Assembly (NCBI GenBank): GCA_001689405.1
Contig: LUJO01000012.1
Span: 692-64,691, forward strand
DNA: 64,000 bases
Direction of reading: 5' to 3'
Origin: Candidatus Homeothermus arabinoxylanisolvens
GTDB lineage: Bacteria > Bacteroidota > Bacteroidia > Bacteroidales > Muribaculaceae
Numbering within the stretch: the first letter of the stretch is position 1; every line of letters starts with the position of its first letter. A model generated the notes under the pieces. It was not told where the DNA came from and made no database searches. It saw only the letters and a program-made list of their open reading frames with translations. Shown in pieces: positions 16,723 to 26,462 of this stretch. The position numbers and the translations under genes were made by a program.

Positions 16723-19353
16723 ATGCGTAGTAAGTTGCTAATCATATTGATGACAGTTTTGAGCCTCAACATTTCGGCTCAGGTCAAGTCAACAGAACCC
16801 GTCGATACGGTATATAACCCCAACATTATATACACCGGTATTCCCAATAAATACGAGATTGCCGGCATAAAGGTGACCGGAGTGCCCAATTACGAGGATT
16901 ATATAATCATCGGATATTCGGGTATAAACATAGGCGACCACATAGAGATACCGGGTCCGGAGCTGACAGCCGCAGCAAAGAGGTTTGCACGACAGGGACT
17001 GTTCTCCTCCATACAGATAAAGGTCGAGAAAACGGCCGGCGATCTGGCGTGGCTCGAATTTGCACTTAAACCGCAACCGCGTATCTCCAAAATCAACTAT
17101 ATCGGTCCGTCCAACGGTGAGCGTAAAGATCTTGAAGAGCGTCTTCAGTTGATGAAAGGCAACCAGATAACGCCCAATATCGTAAACCGTGCCACTCAGA
17201 TTATAAAGAACTACTACGCACAGAAAGGCTTCGGCAATGCACTGGTCAAAATCGAACAGGAAGAGGACCTGTCGGCGCCCAATGAGAATATCGTAAACAT
17301 AAAGATCAACAAAAACAACAAGGTCAAAGTACACAAAATATACATTGACGGCAACGAGGTGATGAGCGACAACGCCATACAGCGTACAATGAAAAAGACC
17401 AACGAAAAGGGCAAGCTGATCAACCTTTTCCGTCAGAAAAAGTTTGTCGAGAGCGACTTCAAGGATGACTTGGACCGCATCATAGAAAAGTATAACGAAA
17501 AAGGTTATCGCGATGCAAAGATACTCAAGGACAGTGTCGTGGCGTACGATGACAAGACAGTAGACGTATACATAGACCTCGAAGAGGGTAAGAAATACTA
17601 CATCAGCGACATAGACTGGGTGGGCAACACAATATTCCCCACAGAGGTCCTTGACCAGATACTCGACATACGTCCCGGCGACGTATACAACCAGAAGCTG
17701 CTCAACAAACGCATACTGGAGGATGACGACGCAGTGGCCAACCTGTATATGAACCGCGGTTACCTGTTCTATCAGCTCGTGCCCATCGAGAAAAACATAG
17801 ACGGCGACTCCATAGCTCTCGAACTGCGCATGTTTGAAGGCCCGCAGGCAACAATCAACAGCGTGGTCATCAACGGTAACGACCGCCTTTATGAAAAGGT
17901 AATACGCCGTGAACTCCGTGTAAAACCGGGGCAGCTTTTCAACAAAGACGACCTTATGCGTTCGGCACGTGAAATAGCGCAGACCGGACACTTCGACCCT
18001 GAGAACATGGACATACGTCCCGAGCCTAACGAAGAAAACGGTACGGTAGACATCGTGTTTAACCTTGAGTCAAAAGCCAATGACCAAGTGGAGGTGTCGT
18101 TTGGATGGGGCCAGACCGGTCTTATCGGAAAACTCGCGCTTAAGTTCACCAACTTCTCGATAAAAAATCTGTTCCGTCCGGGCACTTACAAGGGCCTCAT
18201 ACCTCAGGGCGAAGGACAGACCTTCACCATAAGCGCCCAGACCAACGCCAAGTACTACCAGAGCTACTCTGTATCGTTCCTTGACCCGTGGTTTGGAGGC
18301 AAGCGCCCCAACTCGCTGTCGGTGTCGGCCTACTACGCCCGTCAGACAGGTATCAACTCGTCGTACTACAACAACAACTGGTACAATCCGTACATGTACG
18401 GCGGCTATGGCTACGGTTACGGCTACGGCAGCAACTACAACGACTACTACCAGAACTCATACGAGAACGCCTACGACCCCAACAAGATGCTTCAGATGAT
18501 AGGCGTCACCGTAGGCTTCGGAAAGCGCCTCAACTGGCCTGACGACTACTTCACATTCCAAGCCGAGTTGAGCTACCAGTGGTACTACCTGAAGAACTGG
18601 GACTACCTGTACTACATGAACAACGGAACATCCAACTCGATTGTGCTCGGACTTACACTTGCCCGCACCTCTATCGACAACCCGCTCTACACACGTAAAG
18701 GTTCGATGTTCTCGGTCAATCTTCAGCTCACTCCCCCCGCTTCATGGCTCAACGGCAAGAAAAACTGGGAGAAACTGTATAAAGAAAATACCACCGAATC
18801 CAAGAAACAGCTTTACCGCTGGATCGAGTACTGGAAACTCCGTATCAAATCACGTACATACACTCCGCTTACCGACCCCGACGGCAAATGGACACTCGTG
18901 TTGATGACACGCGCCGACATGGGACTTCTCGGAAGCTACAACAAATGGCTTAAATCACCGTTTGAGACATTCTACGTGGGAGGCGACGGTATGTCGGGCT
19001 CGTATACCTACGCTACCGAGACCATCGGTCTGCGCGGTTATGAAAACGGACAGTTCACCCCGTGGACCAAGGAGGGATACGGTTATGCCCGCGTAGGCAT
19101 GGAGCTTCACTTCCCGTTCATGCTGTCGGCATCGACCACCATCTACGGTCTGACATTTGTTGAGGCCGGTAACGCATGGACCGATGTCAAGAGCTTCTCG
19201 CCGTTCGACCTCAAGCGCAGCGCCGGAGCCGGTGTACGTATCTACCTTCCTATGGTGGGCATGATGGGTATCGACTGGGCCTACGGTTTCGACAAAGTGT
19301 TCGGAAAGAAAGGCGGCAGCCAGTTCCACTTCATACTCGGCCAAGAATTTTAA
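16723..19353 (+). CDS. bamA: Outer membrane protein assembly factor BamA
   Basis: An 876-residue Omp85 protein with a signal peptide, five POTRA domains (about residues 40-450) and a C-terminal 16-stranded barrel ending in FHFILGQEF. The lid-loop region is SGSYTYATETIGLRGYENG. It inserts barrel proteins into the outer membrane. Residues about 545-587 form a Tyr/Gly/Asn-rich stretch (GGYGYGYGYG and similar) between barrel strands, an unusual surface-loop insertion. It is followed by two Skp/OmpH genes. Confidence 0.93.
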   Translation: MRSKLLIILMTVLSLNISAQVKSTEPVDTVYNPNIIYTGIPNKYEIAGIKVTGVPNYEDYIIIGYSGINIGDHIEIPGPELTAAAKRFARQGLFSSIQIKVEKTAGDLAWLEFALKPQPRISKINYIGPSNGERKDLEERLQLMKGNQITPNIVNRATQIIKNYYAQKGFGNALVKIEQEEDLSAPNENIVNIKINKNNKVKVHKIYIDGNEVMSDNAIQRTMKKTNEKGKLINLFRQKKFVESDFKDDLDRIIEKYNEKGYRDAKILKDSVVAYDDKTVDVYIDLEEGKKYYISDIDWVGNTIFPTEVLDQILDIRPGDVYNQKLLNKRILEDDDAVANLYMNRGYLFYQLVPIEKNIDGDSIALELRMFEGPQATINSVVINGNDRLYEKVIRRELRVKPGQLFNKDDLMRSAREIAQTGHFDPENMDIRPEPNEENGTVDIVFNLESKANDQVEVSFGWGQTGLIGKLALKFTNFSIKNLFRPGTYKGLIPQGEGQTFTISAQTNAKYYQSYSVSFLDPWFGGKRPNSLSVSAYYARQTGINSSYYNNNWYNPYMYGGYGYGYGYGSNYNDYYQNSYENAYDPNKMLQMIGVTVGFGKRLNWPDDYFTFQAELSYQWYYLKNWDYLYYMNNGTSNSIVLGLTLARTSIDNPLYTRKGSMFSVNLQLTPPASWLNGKKNWEKLYKENTTESKKQLYRWIEYWKLRIKSRTYTPLTDPDGKWTLVLMTRADMGLLGSYNKWLKSPFETFYVGGDGMSGSYTYATETIGLRGYENGQFTPWTKEGYGYARVGMELHFPFMLSASTTIYGLTFVEAGNAWTDVKSFSPFDLKRSAGAGVRIYLPMVGMMGIDWAYGFDKVFGKKGGSQFHFILGQEF

Positions 19354-19427
19354 AAATGCTTAATAAGACTAAACTTAATCACCTGCCAAGCGTCATATTA
19401 GCATAACCGTTTTAATTGATTTACGAC

Positions 19428-19943
19428 ATGAAGAAACTTACATTAGCTATCATCGCCATTGTTGCGTGCACTTTTGGAGCCTATGCACAGAAGTTTGCGC
19501 TTATCGATATGGAATATATCCTCAACAATATTCCTGCCTACGAAATAGCCAACGAACAACTCAACCAGATATCGCAGCGCTGGCAGAAAGAGGTCGAAGC
19601 CAAAGCCAACGAAGCCCAGACCCTATACAAGAACTTCCAGAACGACATGGTGTTCCTGACCGATGAGCAGAAGTCAAAGAAAGAGGCGGAGATAGTAGCC
19701 AAGGAGAAAGAAGCCTCCGAACTTCGCTATAAGTATTTCGGCCCGGAAGGCGAGCTCAACAAGAAACGCCTCGCCCTCATACAGCCGATACAGGACGAGA
19801 TTTACAACGCAGTAAAGAAAGTAAGCGAAGAGCGGGGTTACCAATGCATATTTGACCGTGCGTCGTCGGCCAACATAATATTTGCGTCGCCGCGCATCGA
19901 TGTCAGCAACGAAGTACTCGCGAAACTCGGATATTCACGCTGA
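19428..19943 (+). CDS. OmpH/Skp family periplasmic chaperone (first copy)
   Basis: A 171-residue OmpH/Skp protein: a signal peptide (MKKLTLAIIAIVACTFGAYA), a short head strand (KFALIDMEYILNNIPAYE), a long charged coiled coil (QRWQKEVEAKANEAQTLYKN) and a C-terminal head strand. It chaperones outer membrane proteins on the way to BamA, encoded 74 bases upstream. ATG at 19428 is preferred over a TTG four codons earlier. Confidence 0.88.
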   Translation: MKKLTLAIIAIVACTFGAYAQKFALIDMEYILNNIPAYEIANEQLNQISQRWQKEVEAKANEAQTLYKNFQNDMVFLTDEQKSKKEAEIVAKEKEASELRYKYFGPEGELNKKRLALIQPIQDEIYNAVKKVSEERGYQCIFDRASSANIIFASPRIDVSNEVLAKLGYSR

Positions 19944-20001
19944 CGTACGCTTATTTGACTTTTTTTGAGAACTCATTTTAGCATATATGAATAGAGTTTC
20001 T

Positions 20002-20009
20002 TATCTTTG
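20002..20009 (+). promoter_or_regulatory. -7 element before the second ompH gene
   Basis: TATCTTTG fits TAnnTTTG and lies 48 bases before the ATG. The -33 region has only TTTA (19977-19980), 21 bases away. The second ompH copy may therefore be expressed apart from bamA. Confidence 0.55.
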
Positions 20010-20056
20010 CATAGTTATTAACCTAAACCGACAATTTTAACATTACACGACTTAAT

Positions 20057-20557
20057 ATGATTAAGAAAATTTTGCTCGCTATATTTGTAGCGCTTCCCAT
20101 GCTTGCAGTAGCTCAGGCACCCAAGTTCGGAGTTGTAAACACTCAGGTTATAATCGAGGCCATGCCCGAAGTCAAAGCCGCTCAGGAAAAGATCAACGAA
20201 GCTTCCAAGAAGTATGAGGACGAGTTCAAGAAACTGCAGGAAGAGATGGAGAAGAAGTTTGGCGAATATCAGGCTCTCGCAGCCGACACCCCCGAGTCAA
20301 TAAAGGAGCGTCGCATGCAGGAGATTCAGGAACTTGACCAGAAGATGCAGCAATTCCGTGCCACAGCCTCACAGGACCTCAACCGTCAGCAGGAGACCCT
20401 CATGGCCCCCATTCAGGAAAAGGTTCGTCAAGCTATAAATACGGTAGGCAAAGAAAACAGCATGACATTCATCTTTGAGAACATACTGCCCGTTTATATC
20501 GGCACGGATGTTCAGGATGTAACTCCCAAAGTAAAGGCTAAACTCGGCCTTCAATAA
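20057..20557 (+). CDS. OmpH/Skp family periplasmic chaperone (second copy)
   Basis: A 166-residue OmpH/Skp protein with a signal peptide (MIKKILLAIFVALPMLAVA), N-terminal KFGVVNTQVIIEAMPEVK and a Lys/Glu/Gln-rich coiled coil (EEMEKKFGEYQALAADTPES). It is clearly related to the preceding gene but divergent, so the pair is a tandem duplication that is normal in this phylum. It has its own -7 element and is followed by a strong hairpin terminator. Confidence 0.88.
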   Translation: MIKKILLAIFVALPMLAVAQAPKFGVVNTQVIIEAMPEVKAAQEKINEASKKYEDEFKKLQEEMEKKFGEYQALAADTPESIKERRMQEIQELDQKMQQFRATASQDLNRQQETLMAPIQEKVRQAINTVGKENSMTFIFENILPVYIGTDVQDVTPKVKAKLGLQ

Positions 20558-20583
20558 GAAAAAAACATTACCCCATAACTGAA

Positions 20584-20620
20584 AAAAGGTCGCGTCTTAA
20601 AAAGGTTGCGACCTTTTGGT
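20584..20620 (+). terminator. Terminator after the bamA-ompH-ompH unit
   Basis: Arms AAAAGGTCGC (20584-20593) and GCGACCTTTT (20608-20617) pair perfectly around a 14-base loop. It separates the chaperone genes from murI. Confidence 0.75.
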
Positions 20621-20647
20621 TTAATACGGTCATAACATAACGATCAG

Positions 20648-21505
20648 ATGCAAAACCCGGCTCATATGACACAACAGACCACAGTCAAAGGCCCCATCGG
20701 AGTTTTCGACTCCGGCTACGGAGGCCTCACCATACTGCGCGACATAATGAAAACCCTGCCCGACTATGACTACATATACCTCGGTGACAATGCGCGCGCA
20801 CCGTATGGAGGCAGGTCATACGACATTGTATACCGCTTCACGCTTCAGGCTGTCAGATACCTATTCGAGCAAGGTTGCCATCTGGTGATACTGGCCTGCA
20901 ACACGGCGTCGGCAAAAGCCTTGAGGACCATACAGCAAAACGACCTGCCGTCGATTGACCCTGACCGCAGAGTGCTCGGAGTAATACGTCCCACGGTAGA
21001 AAAAATCGGAGAGATAACCGGCAACGGCAACATAGGCATTGTCGGCACATCAGGCACCGTGCGCAGCCAAAGCTATGACATGGAGATAAAGAAGCTGTAT
21101 CCCGGCTTCAACATATTCTCACAGGCATGTCCTATGTGGGCGCCGCTCGTAGAGAACGGCGAGGCCGACAAGCCCGGCGCCGACTACTTTGTCAAGCGCG
21201 ACATAGAGCTGCTCATGAGTCAGGAGCCGTCGATTGACTCCATTATTCTCGGATGCACCCACTATCCCCTGCTGCTCGACAAGATAGAGCGATATGTTCC
21301 TGAAGGTACAAAAGTACTGTCGCAAGGCAAAATCGTAGCCAACAGCCTTGCCGACTACCTTGAGCGTCATCCCGAGATGGCGGCCAGATGCAGCCGGGGC
21401 GGCGAATGCACATACCTGACTACAGAAAATCCCGAAAAGTTTGCCGAGGCCGCATCCGTCTTCCTATCCACTCCCGTAACCGCACAATCGGTCACCTTAA
21501 GCTGA
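20648..21505 (+). CDS. murI: Glutamate racemase
   Basis: A 285-residue racemase supplying D-glutamate for peptidoglycan. The catalytic cysteines lie in LACNTASAKALR and LGCTHYPLL. FDSGYGGLTILRD and LGDNARAPYGGRS are also diagnostic. The start may be Met1 (20648) or Met7 (20666). It is bounded by hairpin terminators on both sides. Confidence 0.94.
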   Translation: MQNPAHMTQQTTVKGPIGVFDSGYGGLTILRDIMKTLPDYDYIYLGDNARAPYGGRSYDIVYRFTLQAVRYLFEQGCHLVILACNTASAKALRTIQQNDLPSIDPDRRVLGVIRPTVEKIGEITGNGNIGIVGTSGTVRSQSYDMEIKKLYPGFNIFSQACPMWAPLVENGEADKPGADYFVKRDIELLMSQEPSIDSIILGCTHYPLLLDKIERYVPEGTKVLSQGKIVANSLADYLERHPEMAARCSRGGECTYLTTENPEKFAEAASVFLSTPVTAQSVTLS

Positions 21506-21551
21506 CGCATCCGGAAGACCATACGGGCCTACCCGCTCCATCAAAAGACAA

Positions 21552-21585
21552 GGGGCCGCAGTCATAAGCTGTGGCCCCTCGTTTT
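21552..21585. terminator. Bidirectional terminator between murI and trpB2
   Basis: GGGGCCGCAG (21552-21561) pairs with CTGTGGCCCC (21569-21578) with one G-U pair, followed by TCGTTTTA. It lies between convergent genes and may serve both. Confidence 0.75.
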
Positions 21586-21601
21586 ATGTACGTTGTCGGT
21601 C

Positions 21602-22966
21602 TTACTTTATTATTTTATCAAGCGAGGCAACATTGGCCTGTACCATCTCGTCGGTAACCTCATAGTTCTGCAGGTCGCCGGCTATGTACGAGTCATATGA
21701 AGCCATGTCTATAAGACCGTGTCCCGAGAGGTTGAACAATATGACCTTAGGAGTACCCTCTTCCTTCGCCTTCTGCGCCTCACGTATGGCAGTGGCTATG
21801 GCGTGCGAGCTTTCAGGAGCAGGTATTATGCCTTCGGAACGGGCAAACAGAGTGGCTGCGGCAAATGTCTCCAGCTGGGGTATGTCGACAGCCTCGATCA
21901 ATCCGTCCTCGCGCAACTGGCTCACTACCGCTCCGGCACCGTGATAGCGCAGTCCGCCGGCATGTATGTTGGCCGGTGCAAAGTTATGACCGAGCGTATA
22001 CATCGGTATAAGAGGAGTATATCCGGCTTCATCGCCGAAATCGTACTGAAGCACTCCGCGGGTAAGCTTCGGGCATGAAGCAGGCTCCGCCGCAATAAAG
22101 CGTGTAGCGCGTTCACCGGATAAATTATGACGCAAGAAGGGGAATGTCACTCCGGAGAAGTTGCTGCCGCCACCAAAACAGCCTATCACGACATCGGGAT
22201 ATTCGCCGGCCATCTCCATCTGCTTTTCAGCCTCAAGACCGATGACAGTCTGATGCAGCGCCACATGATTGAGAACAGAGCCGAGCGTATACTTACAGTT
22301 AGGCGTAGCCATGGCAAGCTCCACGGCTTCGGATATAGCCGTACCGAGCGAACCCTGATAGTGCGGGTTCTCCGTAATAATCTTTCGTCCGGCCTTGGTC
22401 GACATACTCGGCGAGGCTATAACCTCAGCGCCATAAGTCTGCATGATGGAGCGACGGTATGGCTTCTGATGATACGACACCTTGACCATATACACGGCCA
22501 GTTCAAGGCCGAAGTGACGGGCGGCAAGCGACAGAGCCGCACCCCATTGGCCCGCACCGGTCTCGGTGGTTATATTGGTCACGCCCTGCTTCTTGCAGTA
22601 GTAAGCCTGCGGTATGGCGGAATTCAGCTTATGCGACCCTACCGGACTCACACTCTCGTTTTTGAAATATATATGTGCCGGAGTATCGAGCGCTTTTTCA
22701 AGACCGCGGGCACGCACCAGCGGAGTCGGACGCCATATACGGTACATCTCGCGCACCTCTTCCGGTATCTCTATCCAGCGGTCGGTATCGTTAAACTCCT
22801 GACGCGACACCTCCTCGGAGAAGAGCGGAAACAGATCCTCCGGCTTCATCGGCTCCTTGGTGACGGGGTTAAGCAGAGGCCTCGGCTTGCGGGGCATATC
22901 GGCCACCACATTGTACCAAGCGGTAGGGATATCTTTTTCCTGTAATAAAAACTTCTTTGATTCCAT
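21602..22966 (-). CDS. trpB: TrpB2-type tryptophan synthase beta chain
   Basis: A 454-residue PLP enzyme of the TrpB2 class (long form, not the TrpA-partnered TrpB1). It has the PLP-lysine motif VGSHKLNSA, ETGAGQWGAALSLA, the phosphate-binding GCFGGGSNFSG and C-terminal NLSGHGLIDMASYD. It condenses indole with serine (TrpB2 may use O-phosphoserine). The ATG at 22966 (MESKKFLLQEKD) is the normal start. There is no trpA here; it lies 14 bases after the pump-associated P-II-like gene and so appears to be the last gene of the efflux operon. Confidence 0.9.
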   Translation of the reverse strand: MESKKFLLQEKDIPTAWYNVVADMPRKPRPLLNPVTKEPMKPEDLFPLFSEEVSRQEFNDTDRWIEIPEEVREMYRIWRPTPLVRARGLEKALDTPAHIYFKNESVSPVGSHKLNSAIPQAYYCKKQGVTNITTETGAGQWGAALSLAARHFGLELAVYMVKVSYHQKPYRRSIMQTYGAEVIASPSMSTKAGRKIITENPHYQGSLGTAISEAVELAMATPNCKYTLGSVLNHVALHQTVIGLEAEKQMEMAGEYPDVVIGCFGGGSNFSGVTFPFLRHNLSGERATRFIAAEPASCPKLTRGVLQYDFGDEAGYTPLIPMYTLGHNFAPANIHAGGLRYHGAGAVVSQLREDGLIEAVDIPQLETFAAATLFARSEGIIPAPESSHAIATAIREAQKAKEEGTPKVILFNLSGHGLIDMASYDSYIAGDLQNYEVTDEMVQANVASLDKIIK

Positions 22967-22980
22967 ATTAACTGATTGTA

Positions 22981-23274
22981 TTAAATATTCTGTTCTATGC
23001 GCCACGTAAACGCACGAAGACCGAGACGCGGCGTAGCCTCATCCATAGCGTGCAGTTTATCAAGCACTATGCCCACACGGTCGTCGTCCACCATCGTTAT
23101 GATGGCAGAAGCAAGCGACGGCCACGCGTGCGATCCGTAATGCGGCTCGCCGGTCGACGATCCGCGGCCCTGAACCTCGCGCCAAGCGGTAAAACCGCGA
23201 CAGTTATTACGTTCAAGCATATCGACGATGCGCTCGTAGTAGGCTTGGTCAAATGTTATAAGTATAGCTTGCAT
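22981..23274 (-). CDS. PG0541-type transporter-associated P-II-like protein
   Basis: A 97-residue protein with a P-II/GlnB-like ferredoxin-fold pattern: MQAILITFDQAYYERIVDML, NNCRGFTAWREVQGRGS and a C-terminal RAFTWRI. Small proteins of this kind are encoded beside RND pump genes in Bacteroidota (named after Porphyromonas PG0541). It lies 24 bases after the RND permease gene and 14 bases before trpB2. It may sense a ligand and regulate the pump; no ligand is known. Confidence 0.75.
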   Translation of the reverse strand: MQAILITFDQAYYERIVDMLERNNCRGFTAWREVQGRGSSTGEPHYGSHAWPSLASAIITMVDDDRVGIVLDKLHAMDEATPRLGLRAFTWRIEQNI

Positions 23275-23298
23275 ATGGTCGATGATTGTTGCAAAGGG

Positions 23299-26200
23299 CT
23301 ATTGTTTTATTATTTTGTTGTCACTTATCACGGTCTTGCGCAGCTTGCGGCGGTTGCGTCTGACTCCGTTGTATGCAAAGATACAATAAAGTACCGGCAC
23401 AAACAACAGTGTGAGTATGGTAGAGAATGTAAGACCGCCGATGACGGCAGTACCCATCGGGCGCCACATCTCGGCGCCCTGACCCGTACCGCATGCCATA
23501 GGCACCATACCGAGTATTGTCGTAAGCGTTGTCATTACCACCGGACGCAGACGTGACTTGCCGCCCGTTATCACGGCCTTGCTTATAGACATGCCTCGCT
23601 CACGGTTGAGCGATATGTAGTCGATGAGCACTATACCGTTCTTGACCACGATACCGATAAGCATTATGGCTCCGATCATCGACATTATATTGAGGGTATG
23701 GCCCGACAGCCACAATATTATGAATACACCCGAGAATGCAAACAGCAACGAGGTCATGATGATGCCCGGGTAAGTATAGCTCTCAAACTGCGCCGCCATG
23801 ACGATGTATACAAGTATTACGATAAGCACAGCAAGCAACAACAGGTCACGGAACGAATCCTGCTGGTCCTCGTAACTTCCGGCAAGACCGATGTTGACGC
23901 CTGAAGGCAAATCCATCTTGTCGATATCCACCTGCGCCTTTTCCACAATCTCGCTCATCGGCGCTCCGGCCACGACCGCGCTCACGGTGATTATACGCTG
24001 ACGGTCCTTGCGCTCGATTGTCGGAGGCGTGAAGCGCTCCACCACCTTGCCGACATCCTTTATGCGTACGGCGTTGCCCGTACCCGAATATATAAGTATG
24101 TTCTCGATATCCTCAAGCGATGTGCGCTTCTCCGGCGCATACATGACCTTTATGTCGTACTCCTCGCCGTCCTCGCGATAGAGCGATGCGATGGAGCCGT
24201 TTATCCGGTTGCGCAGATAACCGGCGGCTGTCTGCAGATTGAGTCCGTACAGAGCCAGTTTCTCGCGGTCGAAATCGACCTGATACTCGGGCTGGTAATC
24301 GGCACGCGACACACGTATGTCGGCCGTACCCTTGATTCCCGATAGTATCTTTACAAGCCGCTGCGCCACAGAGTCGGTCTCGGTGAAGTCATAGCCGTAC
24401 ACCTCATAATCGAGCTGCGACTGTCCGCCCATACCCATTCCGCCGCCTACAATGACCTGCGCTTTTTTAAACTCGGGATAACGCTTCAGGTCGGCACGCA
24501 TTGAAGCCGCTATCTCGGCAATGCCCCTCTCACGGTCGCCGGGATCAAGCAGACGCACGTTGGCCGATATGATATGAGTGCCGTTATCGCTCAACGAGCC
24601 AAACACATTGTCGCTCGAAGCGGTGCCGGTAGTATAGTTCATGACCTTGATTTCGGGATACTTCTCGCGCCACTCCGCATACAGACGCTCCATGACCTCC
24701 TTCGATATCTCTACACGTGTGCCTATAGGAAGCTCGAGCTTCACCGACAGTCGCGCGTCGTCAGCCACAGGGAAAAATTCGGTGCCCACGCTTTTCATCA
24801 GCACAAGCGAGCCGAAGAATGTAGCCATACACACCACCACAGTCACCAGCTTGTGCCCCACTACCCAGCCGAGCAGCCAAGCGTAACCGTTGTCAAACGC
24901 ATCGAGGCCCTTGCGTATGGGGGTATACAGCACCGTGTACATACGACCGTGCTTGACATCCTTGCGCAGCAACTGCGAGCAGAGCATCGGAGTAAGCGAC
25001 AGCGCGCACACCGTCGATATGATCATCATGATAGTCACCATCCATCCGAGCTGACGGAAAAGCACGCCGGTCATGCCGGTCACGAGAGTCAGCGGGAAGA
25101 ACACCGCTATAAGCGTAAGTGTCGACGCTATAACCGACACGGCCACTTCGTTGGTGCCGTGCACGGCGGCCTGCTTCGGGTCGGAGCCACGCTCTATGTG
25201 GGTAGTGACATTTTCAAGTACGACGATGGCGTCATCGACCACCATACCTATCGATATGGACAGCGCCGACAGCGACACGATGTTGAGCGAATTGCCCGTT
25301 ACGGCAAGGTATATGAACGAAGCTATAAGCGATATAGGTATGGTGATCGTGATAATCAATGTGGCGCGCCAGCGTCCCAAGAACGCAAACACCACAATTA
25401 TCACAAACAGCAGGGCGTAAAGCACCGTCTCGACCAGCGAGGCTATGGTATTGCGTATATTGTCCGACGTATCCACAATCACGCCGAGCTTGACATCGGA
25501 AGGGAGTCGCTTCTGGAGCGAGGGCAGCATCTTCATGACCTCTTCCGAAATCTTCACCGAGTTGGCTCCCGACTGCTTCTGCACCACAATCATGGCTCCC
25601 TGCTCACCGTTGTTGAATGTTTCCTGCGCACGCTCCTCAAGAGTATCCTCGATGCGGGCCACATCGCGCAGATACACGTTGCGTCCTCCCTGCGAACCTA
25701 CCACAAGGTCTTTGAGGTGGTCGGTAGAGGTGAACTCGCCCTGAACACGAAGCGAATATGTGTCGCTGCCTATGTCAAATGCTCCACCGGGTATATTGCG
25801 GTTTTCCGCGGCGATAAGAGCCGAGATGGTCTCTACCGACAGGTTATATGCCTCCAGACGCTGCGGGTCGACATATATATGTATCTCGCGTTTGGGAGCT
25901 CCCGATATGGACACCGAGCCGACACCGCTTATTCGGGCGAGAGGATTGGCCACATTCTCGTCCAGAATCTTATACAGTCCCGGCATACTCTCCTTGGCCT
26001 GTACCGACAGCAGCACGATAGGTATCATGTCGGAGCTGAACTTGAATATGATGGGGTTCTCGGCCGCGTCGGGCAGCTGGCTCTTCACCATGTCGAGTTT
26101 GTCGCGCACGTCATTGGTAAGCACGTCAATATCCTCGCCGTACTCAAATTCAAGTGTTATCACCGATATGTTTTCACGCGACTTTGACGTAATATGTTTG

Positions 26201-26430
26201 AGGTCGTTTACCGCATTAAGACTGTTTTCAAGCGGACGCGTCACGTTCTGCTCTATATCGGGCGCGCTTGCCCCGGAGTAAGTGGTCATGACCATTATGG
26301 TGTTGGTCTCGACATCGGGGTAAAGGTCGATAGGCAGAGTCGTGAGCGAGAAGAGACCGAGTATCATCACGGCCACAAAACAGAGAGTGGTCATGATCGG
26401 TCGCTTCACCGCATTTGCATATAAGCTCAT
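23299..26430 (-). CDS. RND family efflux permease
   Basis: A 1043-residue inner-membrane pump subunit, close to AcrB in length. The proton-relay pair lies in IGMVVDDAIVVLENV (TM4), and the TM10 lysine is in LIGIVVKNGIVLIDYI. The N-terminus (RPIMTTLCFVAVMILGLFSL) is typical. The HAE1-like residues suggest hydrophobic or drug-like substrates rather than metals. It forms a tripartite pump with the adaptor and TolC-type genes upstream. Confidence 0.92.
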   Translation of the reverse strand: MSLYANAVKRPIMTTLCFVAVMILGLFSLTTLPIDLYPDVETNTIMVMTTYSGASAPDIEQNVTRPLENSLNAVNDLKHITSKSRENISVITLEFEYGEDIDVLTNDVRDKLDMVKSQLPDAAENPIIFKFSSDMIPIVLLSVQAKESMPGLYKILDENVANPLARISGVGSVSISGAPKREIHIYVDPQRLEAYNLSVETISALIAAENRNIPGGAFDIGSDTYSLRVQGEFTSTDHLKDLVVGSQGGRNVYLRDVARIEDTLEERAQETFNNGEQGAMIVVQKQSGANSVKISEEVMKMLPSLQKRLPSDVKLGVIVDTSDNIRNTIASLVETVLYALLFVIIVVFAFLGRWRATLIITITIPISLIASFIYLAVTGNSLNIVSLSALSISIGMVVDDAIVVLENVTTHIERGSDPKQAAVHGTNEVAVSVIASTLTLIAVFFPLTLVTGMTGVLFRQLGWMVTIMMIISTVCALSLTPMLCSQLLRKDVKHGRMYTVLYTPIRKGLDAFDNGYAWLLGWVVGHKLVTVVVCMATFFGSLVLMKSVGTEFFPVADDARLSVKLELPIGTRVEISKEVMERLYAEWREKYPEIKVMNYTTGTASSDNVFGSLSDNGTHIISANVRLLDPGDRERGIAEIAASMRADLKRYPEFKKAQVIVGGGMGMGGQSQLDYEVYGYDFTETDSVAQRLVKILSGIKGTADIRVSRADYQPEYQVDFDREKLALYGLNLQTAAGYLRNRINGSIASLYREDGEEYDIKVMYAPEKRTSLEDIENILIYSGTGNAVRIKDVGKVVERFTPPTIERKDRQRIITVSAVVAGAPMSEIVEKAQVDIDKMDLPSGVNIGLAGSYEDQQDSFRDLLLLAVLIVILVYIVMAAQFESYTYPGIIMTSLLFAFSGVFIILWLSGHTLNIMSMIGAIMLIGIVVKNGIVLIDYISLNRERGMSISKAVITGGKSRLRPVVMTTLTTILGMVPMACGTGQGAEMWRPMGTAVIGGLTFSTILTLLFVPVLYCIFAYNGVRRNRRKLRKTVISDNKIIKQ

Positions 26431-26462
26431 CCTGTGTACTTTTTATTAATGTGACGTATAAC

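Noticed and set aside
16789..17991. 400-codon minus-strand reading frame
   Set aside because: Antisense to the POTRA part of bamA; composition typical of a shadow.
24574..26187. 537-codon plus-strand reading frame
   Set aside because: Antisense to the RND permease; its His/Arg-rich sequence has no recognisable domain.
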